This document shows positions 1 to 5,893 of a stretch of 8,424 nt of DNA, in pieces. Each line of letters begins with the position of its first letter. The stretch's first letter is position 1. A program made the translations under genes and the position numbers. The notes below the pieces were generated by a model. The model was not told the origin of the DNA and did no database searches. It saw nothing but the letters and a program-made list of their open reading frames with translations. The stretch comes from an uncultured Collinsella sp. GTDB taxonomy: Bacteria; Actinomycetota; Coriobacteriia; Coriobacteriales; Coriobacteriaceae. Where the stretch lies: positions 1 to 8,424 of the forward strand of contig CABUDB010000060.1 of assembly GCA_902490245.1 (NCBI GenBank), given 5' to 3'.

Positions 1-29
1 AGGGCAGTAAGTGCAACACCGTTCAAAAA

Positions 30-53
30 GGGGGTCCTTCGGGACCCTTTTTT
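30..53 (+). terminator. Intrinsic terminator of an upstream transcript
   Basis: A six-base-pair GC-rich stem (GGGTCC 32-37 with GGACCC 42-47) is closed by a TTCG tetraloop and followed by six T residues (48-53). This is a textbook rho-independent terminator. It must end a unit lying left of the window, so the isomerase gene at 220 starts a new transcription unit. Confidence 0.88.
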
Positions 54-65
54 GTTCTCCTTGTA

Positions 66-198
66 TGTTCAGTTTGTTTACATACCGTTTAGGCTGAATT
101 CTCTACCGTCCACGGGTATTTCGCGCTAAACTCCTAAACAGAATAGTAAAACAGTTAGTAAACAGAACAAAACGAAACACGCGTCTGTTTACTGAACA
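66..198. promoter_or_regulatory. AT-rich control region with clustered TGTTYA half-sites
   Basis: This non-coding stretch before the isomerase holds repeated half-sites. TGTTYA occurs at 66-71, 75-80 and 186-191. The reverse complement TRAACA occurs at 135-140, 159-164 and 193-198, with a near copy at 147-153. TAAACAG/TAAAACAG/TAAACAG start at 135, 147 and 159, a 12-base period. TGTTCAGT (66-73) is the exact inverted copy of ACTGAACA (191-198), and AGTAAACAGA (157-166) is the exact inverted copy of TCTGTTTACT (184-193). TGTTTACTGAACA (186-198) is itself a near-palindrome. The layout suggests a repressor or activator binding several sites, perhaps with looping. The regulator is not in the window and its family cannot be named. 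TTTACA (77-82) could be a -35 box, but I see no convincing -10. Confidence 0.6.
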
Positions 199-219
199 TG
201 TGACTAGGGGAGGACGTAC

Positions 220-1620
220 ATGGATAAGATCAAGCTCGGCTTTGTGCCCACGCGCCGCAGCATCTTTAGCGCGCCGGACGCGATCAAGTATCGCGGCCTG
301 ACGGCTGATCGCCTGCGCGAGATCGGCGTCGACATTGTGGACATCGACGACATCAACGACGAGGGCCTGCTGTTTGACGACAGTCATATCGAGCCTATCG
401 TCAAGAAGTTCCGCGCCGAGGGCGTCGACGGCATCATGCTGTGTCACGCCAACTTTGGTACCGAGTACGTTTGCGCCCGCCTTGCCCGTGAGCTCGGCCT
501 GCCCGTGCTGCTGTGGGGTCCGCGCGACGAGCGCCCCGAGCCCGACGGCACCCGTCTGCGCGATAGCCAGTGCGGCCTGTTTGCCACCGGCAAGGTCCTG
601 CGCCGCTTCCAGGTTCCCTTCACCTATATGACCAACTGCCGCCTGACCGATCCCGAGTTCGAGCGCGGCGTCTGGGACTTTTTGGCCGTGTGCAACGTGG
701 TCAAGACCTTCAAGCACACCCGCATCCTGCAGATGGCCACCCGTCCGTTCGACTTCTGGTCCACCATGTGCAACGAGGGCGAGCTGCTCGAGAAGTTCAA
801 TATTCAGCTTTCGCCTATCCCCATGACCGAACTTGTTCAGGCCGTGCGCGACGCCCAGGCCGACGAGCAGGCCATGGCCGCCATGCTCGACCACATTCGC
901 GACAGCTTTGAGATCTGCATCCCCGAGGACAAGGTCCCCGCGGTCGCAGGGCTTGCTATCGCCATGAAGCGCCTGGTCGATAAGTACGGCTGCAGCGCCG
1001 GCGCCATCCAGTGCTGGAACGCCCTGCAGGACGAGCTGGGCATTATGCCCTGCGCCGCCAACGCCATCCTCAATGAGATGGGTATCCCCGTCGTGTGCGA
1101 GACCGATATCCATGGCGCCATTACCGCGCTGATGGTCGAGGCCGCCGACCTGGGCCGTCACCGCGGCATGTTCGCCGACTGGACCGTGCGCCATCCCGAT
1201 AACGAGAACGGCGAGCTGCTGCAGCACTGCGGCCCCTGGCCCTGCAGCTGCGCGGCCGTCAAGCCCAAGCTCACCTATCCGCTGGCTTTCGATCACCCCG
1301 GCGCGCTGACGGCCGAGGCCAAGCACGGCGACCTCACCCTTGCCCGCTTTGATGGCGACAACGGCGAGTATTCGCTGCTGCTCGGCAACGCCCGCGGTAT
1401 CGACGGGCCGGCCGGCATGGGCACCTACCTGTGGGTTGAGGTCGAAAACCTCAAGCGCCTCGAGGCCAAGATCGTCGAGGGCCCCTACATTCACCACTGC
1501 GTCGCCATTCACGCCAACGTGGTGCCGGTGCTCTACGAGGCGTGCAAGTACATCGGCATCCAGCCCGACCTATACGACCCGATTGAAGAAGACGTCAAAG
1601 CCTACCTGCGAGGAGAGTAG
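220..1620 (+). CDS. FucI/AraA-fold sugar isomerase, possibly D-apiose isomerase
   Basis: This 466-residue protein resembles the L-fucose/L-arabinose isomerase superfamily, metal-dependent cytosolic aldose-ketose isomerases. An N-terminal Rossmann-like part opens with KLGFVPTRR, and SQCGLFATGKVL lies near residue 120. In the C-terminal half E272 and D296 (in CETDIHGA) are 24 residues apart, the same spacing as metal ligands E337 and D361 of E. coli FucI. H425/H426 (YIHHC) is the likely third ligand. It is shorter than FucI (about 590 residues), as is usual for the divergent members. The ATG at 220 is chosen because AGGGGAGGA (206-214) sits just upstream. It heads a run of sugar genes and ends two bases before the transketolase A start, so the two are surely co-transcribed. 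The substrate is unproven. Apiose is preferred from context; fucose, arabinose or another aldose remains possible. Confidence 0.88.
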   Translation: MDKIKLGFVPTRRSIFSAPDAIKYRGLTADRLREIGVDIVDIDDINDEGLLFDDSHIEPIVKKFRAEGVDGIMLCHANFGTEYVCARLARELGLPVLLWGPRDERPEPDGTRLRDSQCGLFATGKVLRRFQVPFTYMTNCRLTDPEFERGVWDFLAVCNVVKTFKHTRILQMATRPFDFWSTMCNEGELLEKFNIQLSPIPMTELVQAVRDAQADEQAMAAMLDHIRDSFEICIPEDKVPAVAGLAIAMKRLVDKYGCSAGAIQCWNALQDELGIMPCAANAILNEMGIPVVCETDIHGAITALMVEAADLGRHRGMFADWTVRHPDNENGELLQHCGPWPCSCAAVKPKLTYPLAFDHPGALTAEAKHGDLTLARFDGDNGEYSLLLGNARGIDGPAGMGTYLWVEVENLKRLEAKIVEGPYIHHCVAIHANVVPVLYEACKYIGIQPDLYDPIEEDVKAYLRGE

Positions 1621-1622
1621 AA

Positions 1623-2459
1623 ATGGCAACTATCGAAGAGCTTGAGTCCCTGCGTTGGGATCTTCGCCGCGATTGCGTCGATATCATCATGGCTGGCGCC
1701 GGCGGCCACATCGGCGGCGACATGTCGGTGATCGACGCCCTCATGACCCTCTATGCCAACCACCTCAACATTTCGCCCGAGACCGTCGACGACCCCAACC
1801 GCGACCGCTTTGTGCTCTCTAAGGGCCACGCCATGGAGGCCTACTACGCGGTGCTGTGCCACGAGGGCTATCTGGACCTCGACGACGTCAAGGCCCGCTT
1901 CTCCAAGTTTGGCAGCCCCTACATCGGCCACCCCAACAACAAGCTCAAGGGCATCGAGATGAACTCCGGCTCGTTGGGTCACGGTCTGCCCGTGGCCGTG
2001 GGCATGGCACTTGCCGGCAAGATGGACGGCCGCGACTACCGCGTCTACACCATCATGGGCGACGGCGAGCTTGCCGAGGGCTCGGTCTGGGAGGGCGCCA
2101 TGAGCGGCGGCAACTACCAGCTCGATAACCTGTGCGCGCTCGTGGACCGCAACCGCCTGCAGATCAGCGGTAGCACCGAGGACGTCATGAAGCAGGATTC
2201 GCAGGAGGAGCGCTGGGCCGCCTTCGGTTGGAACGTGCTGTCCATTCCGGGCAACGACGTCCAGGCCATCGATGCCGCGCTGACGCTGGCCGCCGAGACC
2301 AAGGGTAAGCCCACGGTCATCATCCTCAACACGGTGAAGGGCTATGGCTCGCCCATTATGGAGGACAAGGCCGCCTGGCATCATCACCTGCCCAACGATG
2401 AGGAATATGCCCAGATCATCGCCGATTTCGCTGCCCATAAGGAGGCCATCAATGGCTAA
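1623..2459 (+). CDS. Transketolase, N-terminal (thiamine-diphosphate-binding) subunit
   Basis: This 278-residue protein is the N-terminal half of a split transketolase. The thiamine-diphosphate motif starts with GDG at residues 146-148 (GDGELAEGSVWEGA) and ends with N177 in LVDRNRL, the expected spacing of about 30. H29 (GGHIGGD) and H69 (SKGHAMEAYY) match histidines that line the active site in transketolases. AGGAGAG (1611-1617) provides the ribosome site, inside the end of the isomerase gene. The stop overlaps the start of the C-terminal subunit. Family knowledge says such pairs form a heterotetramer that moves a two-carbon ketol unit between sugar phosphates. Beside an isomerase and a sugar kinase it more likely serves a dedicated catabolic step than the pentose phosphate pathway. 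Apulose-4-phosphate transketolase subunit A (aptA) is the specific candidate, by inference. Confidence 0.93.
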   Translation: MATIEELESLRWDLRRDCVDIIMAGAGGHIGGDMSVIDALMTLYANHLNISPETVDDPNRDRFVLSKGHAMEAYYAVLCHEGYLDLDDVKARFSKFGSPYIGHPNNKLKGIEMNSGSLGHGLPVAVGMALAGKMDGRDYRVYTIMGDGELAEGSVWEGAMSGGNYQLDNLCALVDRNRLQISGSTEDVMKQDSQEERWAAFGWNVLSIPGNDVQAIDAALTLAAETKGKPTVIILNTVKGYGSPIMEDKAAWHHHLPNDEEYAQIIADFAAHKEAING

Positions 2460-3390
2460 CAAGATCGCCAACCGCAAGGTTATCTGCGACACGCTGCTCG
2501 AGGCCGCCGAGACCGATAAGGACATCGTCGTCCTGTGCTCCGACTCCCGCGGCTCCGCATCGCTCACGCCGTTCTTCGATCAGTATCCCCAGCAGTCCAT
2601 TGAGGTCGGCATCGCCGAGCAGGACCTGGTGAGTATCGCCGCCGGCATGGCTTCGTGCGGCAAGAAGGCCTGGGCCGCCTCGCCGGCGTCCTTTGTGACC
2701 ACGCGCTCGTATGAGCAGTGCAAGGTCGATGTCTCGTACTCCAACACCAACGTCAAGCTTATCGGTATCTCGGGCGGCGTGTCCTACGGCGCCTTGGGCA
2801 TGAGCCATCACTCCGCACAGGATATCGCTGCCATGAGCGCGATTCCCAACATGCGCGTATATCTGCCGAGCGATCGTTTCCAGACCGCCGAGCTCGTGCG
2901 CGCCCTGGTTGCCGACAACAAGCCGGCCTACATCCGCGTGGGTCGCAACCCGGTCGAGGACGTGTATACCGAGGACGAGTGCCCGTTCCAGATGGACCGT
3001 GCCACCTGGGTACGTCGCGGCACCGATGTGACGATTGTCGCCACCGGCGAGATGGTCCGCCATGCCGTGGACGCCGCCGATCTGTTGGCCGAGCAGGGAA
3101 TCTCGGCAACGGTGCTCGACATGTACTGCGTCAAGCCGCTCGACGCCGAGGCCGTGATCGAGGCCGCCGGCGCCACGCGCGCCGTCGTGACCGTCGAGGA
3201 GCACAGCCCCTTCGGCGGCCTGGGCTCCATGGTCGCGCAGGTTGTGGGCGAGCATTGCCCGCGTCCGGTTAAGTGCCTAAGCCTGCCCGACGCGCCGGTC
3301 ATCACCGGCACGAGTCCCGAGGTCTTTGCGCACTACGGCCTGACGGGTGCCGGAATTGCAAAGACGGTCGCCGAGTTCCTTGGCAACTAG
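2452..3390 (+). CDS. Transketolase, C-terminal (pyrimidine-binding) subunit
   Basis: This 312-residue protein carries the pyrimidine-binding and C-terminal domains of transketolase. E56 in VGIAEQD is the conserved catalytic glutamate that activates thiamine diphosphate. SGGVSYGALGMSHHSAQDIA (about 110-130) is the usual substrate and cofactor loop, and the last third (from about residue 190) is the transketolase C domain with VEEHSPFGGLGS. The start at 2452 overlaps the stop of the N-terminal subunit in ATGGCTAA, and a strong AAGGAGG (2439-2445) lies six bases ahead, so translation is coupled and the subunits should be made in equal amounts. An in-frame upstream extension to 2344 lies within the preceding gene and is unlikely. 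With its partner it totals 590 residues, somewhat shorter than one-chain transketolases. It is the candidate apulose-4-phosphate transketolase subunit B (aptB), by inference. Confidence 0.93.
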   Translation: MANKIANRKVICDTLLEAAETDKDIVVLCSDSRGSASLTPFFDQYPQQSIEVGIAEQDLVSIAAGMASCGKKAWAASPASFVTTRSYEQCKVDVSYSNTNVKLIGISGGVSYGALGMSHHSAQDIAAMSAIPNMRVYLPSDRFQTAELVRALVADNKPAYIRVGRNPVEDVYTEDECPFQMDRATWVRRGTDVTIVATGEMVRHAVDAADLLAEQGISATVLDMYCVKPLDAEAVIEAAGATRAVVTVEEHSPFGGLGSMVAQVVGEHCPRPVKCLSLPDAPVITGTSPEVFAHYGLTGAGIAKTVAEFLGN

Positions 3391-3406
3391 TAGAAACAGA
3401 CGCTGC

Positions 3407-3507
3407 GCGGCCGCCAAGCACCGCACCTTGCCGTTCAAACCGTCGCTTGCGTACACAGAGTACGCGGCGCTCCTCTTTCACGGCAATCTGTGGCACTTGA
3501 CGGCCGC
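3407..3507. repeat. About 100-nt imperfect inverted repeat, long rod-like hairpin
   Basis: In the 171-base gap between transketolase and kinase, the arms 3407-3418 and 3496-3507 pair at 11 of 12 positions. After a 2x2 mismatch, 3421-3425 pairs with 3489-3493 (one G-T). After another 2x2 mismatch, TTGCCGT (3428-3434) pairs perfectly with ACGGCAA (3480-3486). In the centre GCGTAC (3449-3454) pairs with GTACGC (3460-3465) around a five-base loop. No T tract follows, so it does not look like a terminator. It may be an mRNA processing or stability element that sets kinase level, or a REP- or MITE-like remnant. I do not recognise a known family. Confidence 0.7.
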
Positions 3508-3561
3508 TCGCTCCTTGTCCGCCAGGTTATCTTCGATTTGACGGAAGGAATGGGAGAGTAC

Positions 3562-5052
3562 ATGAGTAAATACATCATCGGTATCGATCAATCCACGCAG
3601 GGCACCAAGGCGCTGCTGGTGGACGAGGGCGGCCACCTGATTCATCGTGCCGATCGCTCGCATCGCCAGATTGTCAACGAGGCCGGTTGGGTGAGCCATG
3701 ATCCAGCCGAGATCGCCGCTAACGTGCTGGCCGTGGCGCGTGCCGTGGTGGAGGAGACCGGGGTCGACCCGGCCGACGTCGCCGGCATCGGCATCTCCAA
3801 CCAGCGCGAGACCACCGTTGCCTGGAACCGCACAACGGGCGAGCCGCTGTGCGACGCCGTGGTGTGGCAGTGCGCCCGCGCCCGCGAGCTGTGCGACAAG
3901 CTGGCCGCGCGCGAGGGTGTGGCCGAGCTGGTGCGTGATACGACGGGTCTGGTGCTCTCGCCCTACTATCCGGCGGGCAAGATGGCTTGGATCCTCGCGA
4001 ACGTTCCGGCGGCTGCCGAGGCCGCGGCGGCGGGCGAGCTGTGTCTGGGCACCATCGATGCTTGGGTGGTCTGGACGCTCACGGGCGGCGCGGAGTTCCG
4101 CTGCGACTGGTCCAATGCCAGCCGCACGCAGCTCTTCGACCTGCGCCGTGGCTGCTGGAGCGAGCCGGTGTGCGAGGCTTTTGGCATCGATCCGGCCTGC
4201 CTGCCGCAGGTGACCGATTCCGACGGTCTCTTTGGCACGACGGACCTGGACGGCTTTTTGCCGGCACCCGTGCCCATTCACGGCGTGCTCGGCGACAGCC
4301 ATGCCGCCTTGTTTGCGCAGGGCTGCCATAGCCGCGGCATGGCCAAGGCGACCTATGGCACCGGCAGCTCGGTCATGATGAACGTCGGCGACGAGTTCGT
4401 CGCCAGCTCGCACGGGCTTTCGAGCTCGCTCGCATGGCGCATGGACGGCGTGACCGAGTACGTGCTCGAGGGCAACGTGAGCTACGCCGGCGCCGTCAAG
4501 ACGTGGCTGCGCGACGATCTGGAGCTCATCAATAACCCCGAGGAAGTTACCGACCTGTGCTACGCCGCCAATCCGGCGAGCCGCGTCTACTTTGTGCCGG
4601 CGTTTACCGGTCTGGGCGCGCCGCACTGGGCGAGTGACGCCGAGGGCTGCGTCTTTGGCATGACGCGCACCACGGGTCGCGCGGAGTTCGTGAAGGCCGC
4701 CGACGAGTCGATCGCCTATCAGATCTTTGACGTGATTGATGCGATGGTCGAGGATTCGGGCGCGGCGCTGGCCGAACTTCGTGTTGACGGCGGTCCCACG
4801 CGCGATGCGTACCTGATGCAGTTTGAGAGCGACTTGGTTGGCTCGCCCATTCGCATCGCGAGCAACGACGAGATGAGCGGTCTGGGCGCGGCCTGGGCCT
4901 GCGGCATTGCGCTGGGCATGTACACGCGCGACGTCGTCGACGTCTACGGCGCCCGCGGCATCGTGGAGTCCACCATGTCCGCCGACGAGCGCGCCAAAAA
5001 GATCGCCGGCTGGCGCCATGCCGTGAAATCTACAATCGCGTACACCGCCTAG
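3562..5052 (+). CDS. FGGY-family sugar kinase, possibly apulose kinase
   Basis: This 496-residue protein has both FGGY domains. The phosphate-binding loop GIDQSTQGTK is at residues 7-16, the second ATP motif GTGSS at 266-270, GLGAPHW at 350-356 and VDGGP at 408-412. D245 (GDSHAAL) is the catalytic base. R82, E83 (NQRETT), Y135 and D245 match the glycerol-contact residues of E. coli glycerol kinase (R83, E84, Y135, D245), so the pocket is of glycerol-kinase type, while the first loop lacks the DQGTTSSR form of true GlpK. No glycerol uptake or glycerol phosphate genes are nearby. The ATG at 3562 is chosen for its fit to the family N-terminus and the purine-rich GGAAGGAATGGGAGAG just ahead. An in-frame GTG at 3490 would add 24 unrelated residues from inside the hairpin element. 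It probably phosphorylates the ketose made by the isomerase; glycerol or xylulose are alternatives. Confidence 0.9.
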   Translation: MSKYIIGIDQSTQGTKALLVDEGGHLIHRADRSHRQIVNEAGWVSHDPAEIAANVLAVARAVVEETGVDPADVAGIGISNQRETTVAWNRTTGEPLCDAVVWQCARARELCDKLAAREGVAELVRDTTGLVLSPYYPAGKMAWILANVPAAAEAAAAGELCLGTIDAWVVWTLTGGAEFRCDWSNASRTQLFDLRRGCWSEPVCEAFGIDPACLPQVTDSDGLFGTTDLDGFLPAPVPIHGVLGDSHAALFAQGCHSRGMAKATYGTGSSVMMNVGDEFVASSHGLSSSLAWRMDGVTEYVLEGNVSYAGAVKTWLRDDLELINNPEEVTDLCYAANPASRVYFVPAFTGLGAPHWASDAEGCVFGMTRTTGRAEFVKAADESIAYQIFDVIDAMVEDSGAALAELRVDGGPTRDAYLMQFESDLVGSPIRIASNDEMSGLGAAWACGIALGMYTRDVVDVYGARGIVESTMSADERAKKIAGWRHAVKSTIAYTA

Positions 5053-5066
5053 CATGATTATTCTGA

Positions 5067-5097
5067 GACGGGGATTAAAAACTCATTGATCCCCGTC
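5067..5097 (+). other. Stem-loop competing with the kinase terminator
   Basis: GACGGGGAT (5067-5075) is the exact inverted copy of ATCCCCGTC (5089-5097), giving a nine-base-pair stem with a 13-base loop. Its right arm is shared with the left arm of the following terminator, so the two hairpins cannot form together. This is the arrangement of an antiterminator, but it may only be a by-product of local duplication. Confidence 0.65.
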
Positions 5098-5128
5098 CCG
5101 GGCAGCTCATTTGGGACGGGGCTTTTTT
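5091..5128 (+). terminator. Intrinsic terminator after the kinase gene
   Basis: CCCCGTCCC (5091-5099) pairs perfectly with GGGACGGGG (5113-5121) around a 13-base loop, followed by C and six T residues (5123-5128). It lies 38 bases after the kinase stop and should end the sugar operon, separating it from luxS. Confidence 0.85.
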
Positions 5129-5183
5129 GACTGGTATGATTGGTGCGACCATTCGAACCAGCTAAAAGAGCCCCGTCCCAAAT
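5109..5183. repeat. Long inverted repeat spanning the terminator and luxS leader
   Basis: ATTTGGGACGGGGCT (5109-5123) is the exact inverted copy of AGCCCCGTCCCAAAT (5169-5183). The pairing runs on through the T tract (5124-5128 with 5164-5168, one G-T), giving 20 pairs. The left arm is also the right arm of the terminator. The 35-base loop carries the likely luxS promoter, so a transcript starting there holds only the right arm. Confidence 0.75.
5111..5140 (+). promoter_or_regulatory. Candidate luxS promoter (extended -10)
   Basis: TGGTATGAT (5132-5140) is an extended -10 with TATGAT matching five of six consensus bases. TTGGGA (5111-5116), 18 bases upstream, is a weak -35 and lies inside the terminator stem. 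The start of transcription would be near 5147, giving a leader of about 58 bases. It is an assignment by eye. Confidence 0.4.
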
Positions 5184-5204
5184 TGACTACCGAGAGGAAC
5201 TGCC

Positions 5205-5693
5205 ATGGAGCGCATTGCAAGTTTTTCCGTTGACCATCTGCTGCTTGAGCCCGGCGTGTATGTGAGCCGCATCGACCGCGATCCGGCGACCGGCGCCGCC
5301 GTCACCACCTTTGACCTGCGCCTGACCACGCCCAACAAGGAGCCAGTCATGAACACGGCCGAGTGCCACACCATTGAGCATCTGGGCGCCACCTTCCTTC
5401 GCAACCATGCCGAGTGGTCGAGCCGTATCGTCTACTTTGGGCCCATGGGCTGCCGCACGGGCTTTTACCTCGTCGTGTTTGGCGAGGTGACGAGCGAGGA
5501 GATCCTGCCGCTCGTGCGTGAGCTGTTCGAGTTTGTCGCCGGCTTTGAGGGCGATGTCCCCGGCGCTGCTCCCGAGGAGTGCGGCAACTACCTGGACCAG
5601 AACCTCCCCATGGCCAACTGGCTTGCGCGTCGTTATCTCGACCGCGACCTGGCCGATATCGACGAGAAGCACCTGCACTATCAGCAGGCATAG
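5205..5693 (+). CDS. luxS: S-ribosylhomocysteine lyase LuxS
   Basis: This 162-residue protein is LuxS, a cytosolic metal-dependent homodimer that splits S-ribosylhomocysteine into homocysteine and 4,5-dihydroxy-2,3-pentanedione, the precursor of autoinducer 2, in the activated methyl cycle. Metal ligands H55 and H59 form HTIEH with catalytic E58, the third ligand C126 is in ECGNY, and catalytic C83 is in GPMGCRTGFYL. Length and spacing match family members such as B. subtilis LuxS. Where many homologues read NTAGIHTLEH this one reads NTAECHTIEH. AGAGGA (5193-5198) precedes the ATG. It stands alone between a terminator and a PTS leader, with no pfs or methionine genes in the window, so it is probably a single-gene unit. 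Its base composition matches the upstream genes. I see no clear terminator after it. Confidence 0.97.
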   Translation: MERIASFSVDHLLLEPGVYVSRIDRDPATGAAVTTFDLRLTTPNKEPVMNTAECHTIEHLGATFLRNHAEWSSRIVYFGPMGCRTGFYLVVFGEVTSEEILPLVRELFEFVAGFEGDVPGAAPEECGNYLDQNLPMANWLARRYLDRDLADIDEKHLHYQQA

Positions 5694-5734
5694 GGCCGCC
5701 CTCTGCCTCCAAACCGTTCACACGGAGATATCGA

Positions 5735-5759
5735 CCGTTTAACTGTTTAGAAGTGTTTA
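5735..5759 (+). promoter_or_regulatory. Three direct GTTTA repeats upstream of the PTS leader
   Basis: CCGTTTA (5735-5741), CTGTTTA (5743-5749) and GTGTTTA (5753-5759) follow one another at 8- and 10-base steps. The core is the same TGTTTA seen before the isomerase. They may be operator sites or overlap the promoter of the PTS unit. TTTATT (5756-5761) or TAAACT (5786-5791) could be a -10, but neither has a convincing -35. The rest of 5694-5794 shows nothing else except a short dyad, ACTAG (5775-5779) with CTAGT (5790-5794). Confidence 0.35.
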
Positions 5760-5794
5760 TTCGAGGTCATTAGCACTAGCTCGCTTAAACTAGT

Positions 5795-5818
5795 CCTCAG
5801 AGTGATATTCAGGCAAGG
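5795..5818 (+). promoter_or_regulatory. RAT-like antiterminator hairpin for a BglG/LicT protein
   Basis: The 3' half contains CAGGCAA (5810-5816), identical to the 3' part of the ribonucleic antiterminator (RAT) bound by LicT, SacY and BglG. CCT (5795-5797) can pair with AGG (5816-5818) and TGA (5803-5805) with TCA (5809-5811), leaving internal loops as in known RATs. The 5' half departs from the usual TTGTTACTG. Its 3' end overlaps the left arm of the following terminator, the defining layout of this switch. Bound antiterminator would hold this hairpin and prevent termination. Confidence 0.6.
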
Positions 5819-5881
5819 CTCCTGAAGCAGCATCTGTCGACATTGATTGTCGGATTCTGCTTCGGGAGCCTTGTTCTGTTT
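5814..5881 (+). terminator. Leader terminator controlled by antitermination
   Basis: Positions 5814-5830 pair with 5857-5873 over 17 positions (one G-T), with core AGGCTCCTGAAGCAG against CTGCTTCGGGAGCCT, followed by the T-rich TTCTGTTT (5874-5881). It ends just before the ribosome site of the bglG-like gene, so by default it blocks that gene and the PTS gene. The T tract is interrupted by C and G. Confidence 0.85.
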
Positions 5882-5893
5882 AGGGGGGGACAC

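Noticed and set aside
8..10. TAA as the stop codon of an upstream gene
   Set aside because: Only nine bases precede it, so no reading frame can be supported.
103..1512. 469-codon open frame on the minus strand
   Set aside because: It lies antisense to the clear isomerase gene, its protein is rich in low-complexity Ala/Gly/Val/His, and such mirror frames arise from GC-biased third codon positions.
2449..3255. 268-codon minus-strand frame opposite the transketolase C subunit
   Set aside because: Another shadow of a GC-rich gene. The plus-strand protein has all family motifs.
3428..3448. GTTCAAAC resembling a tRNA T-loop
   Set aside because: The flanks do not pair as a T stem, and no acceptor or anticodon arm is present.
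3490..3561. GTG start adding 24 residues to the kinase
   Set aside because: The extension lies partly in the hairpin element and does not resemble FGGY kinases; ATG 3562 has a good ribosome site and the normal N-terminus.
3478..5055. 525-codon open frame on the minus strand
   Set aside because: Mirror frame of the FGGY kinase with no recognisable motif and no ribosome site.
5843..5893. Upstream start for the antiterminator at 5843
   Set aside because: It would translate through the leader terminator; ATG 5894 matches the family start.
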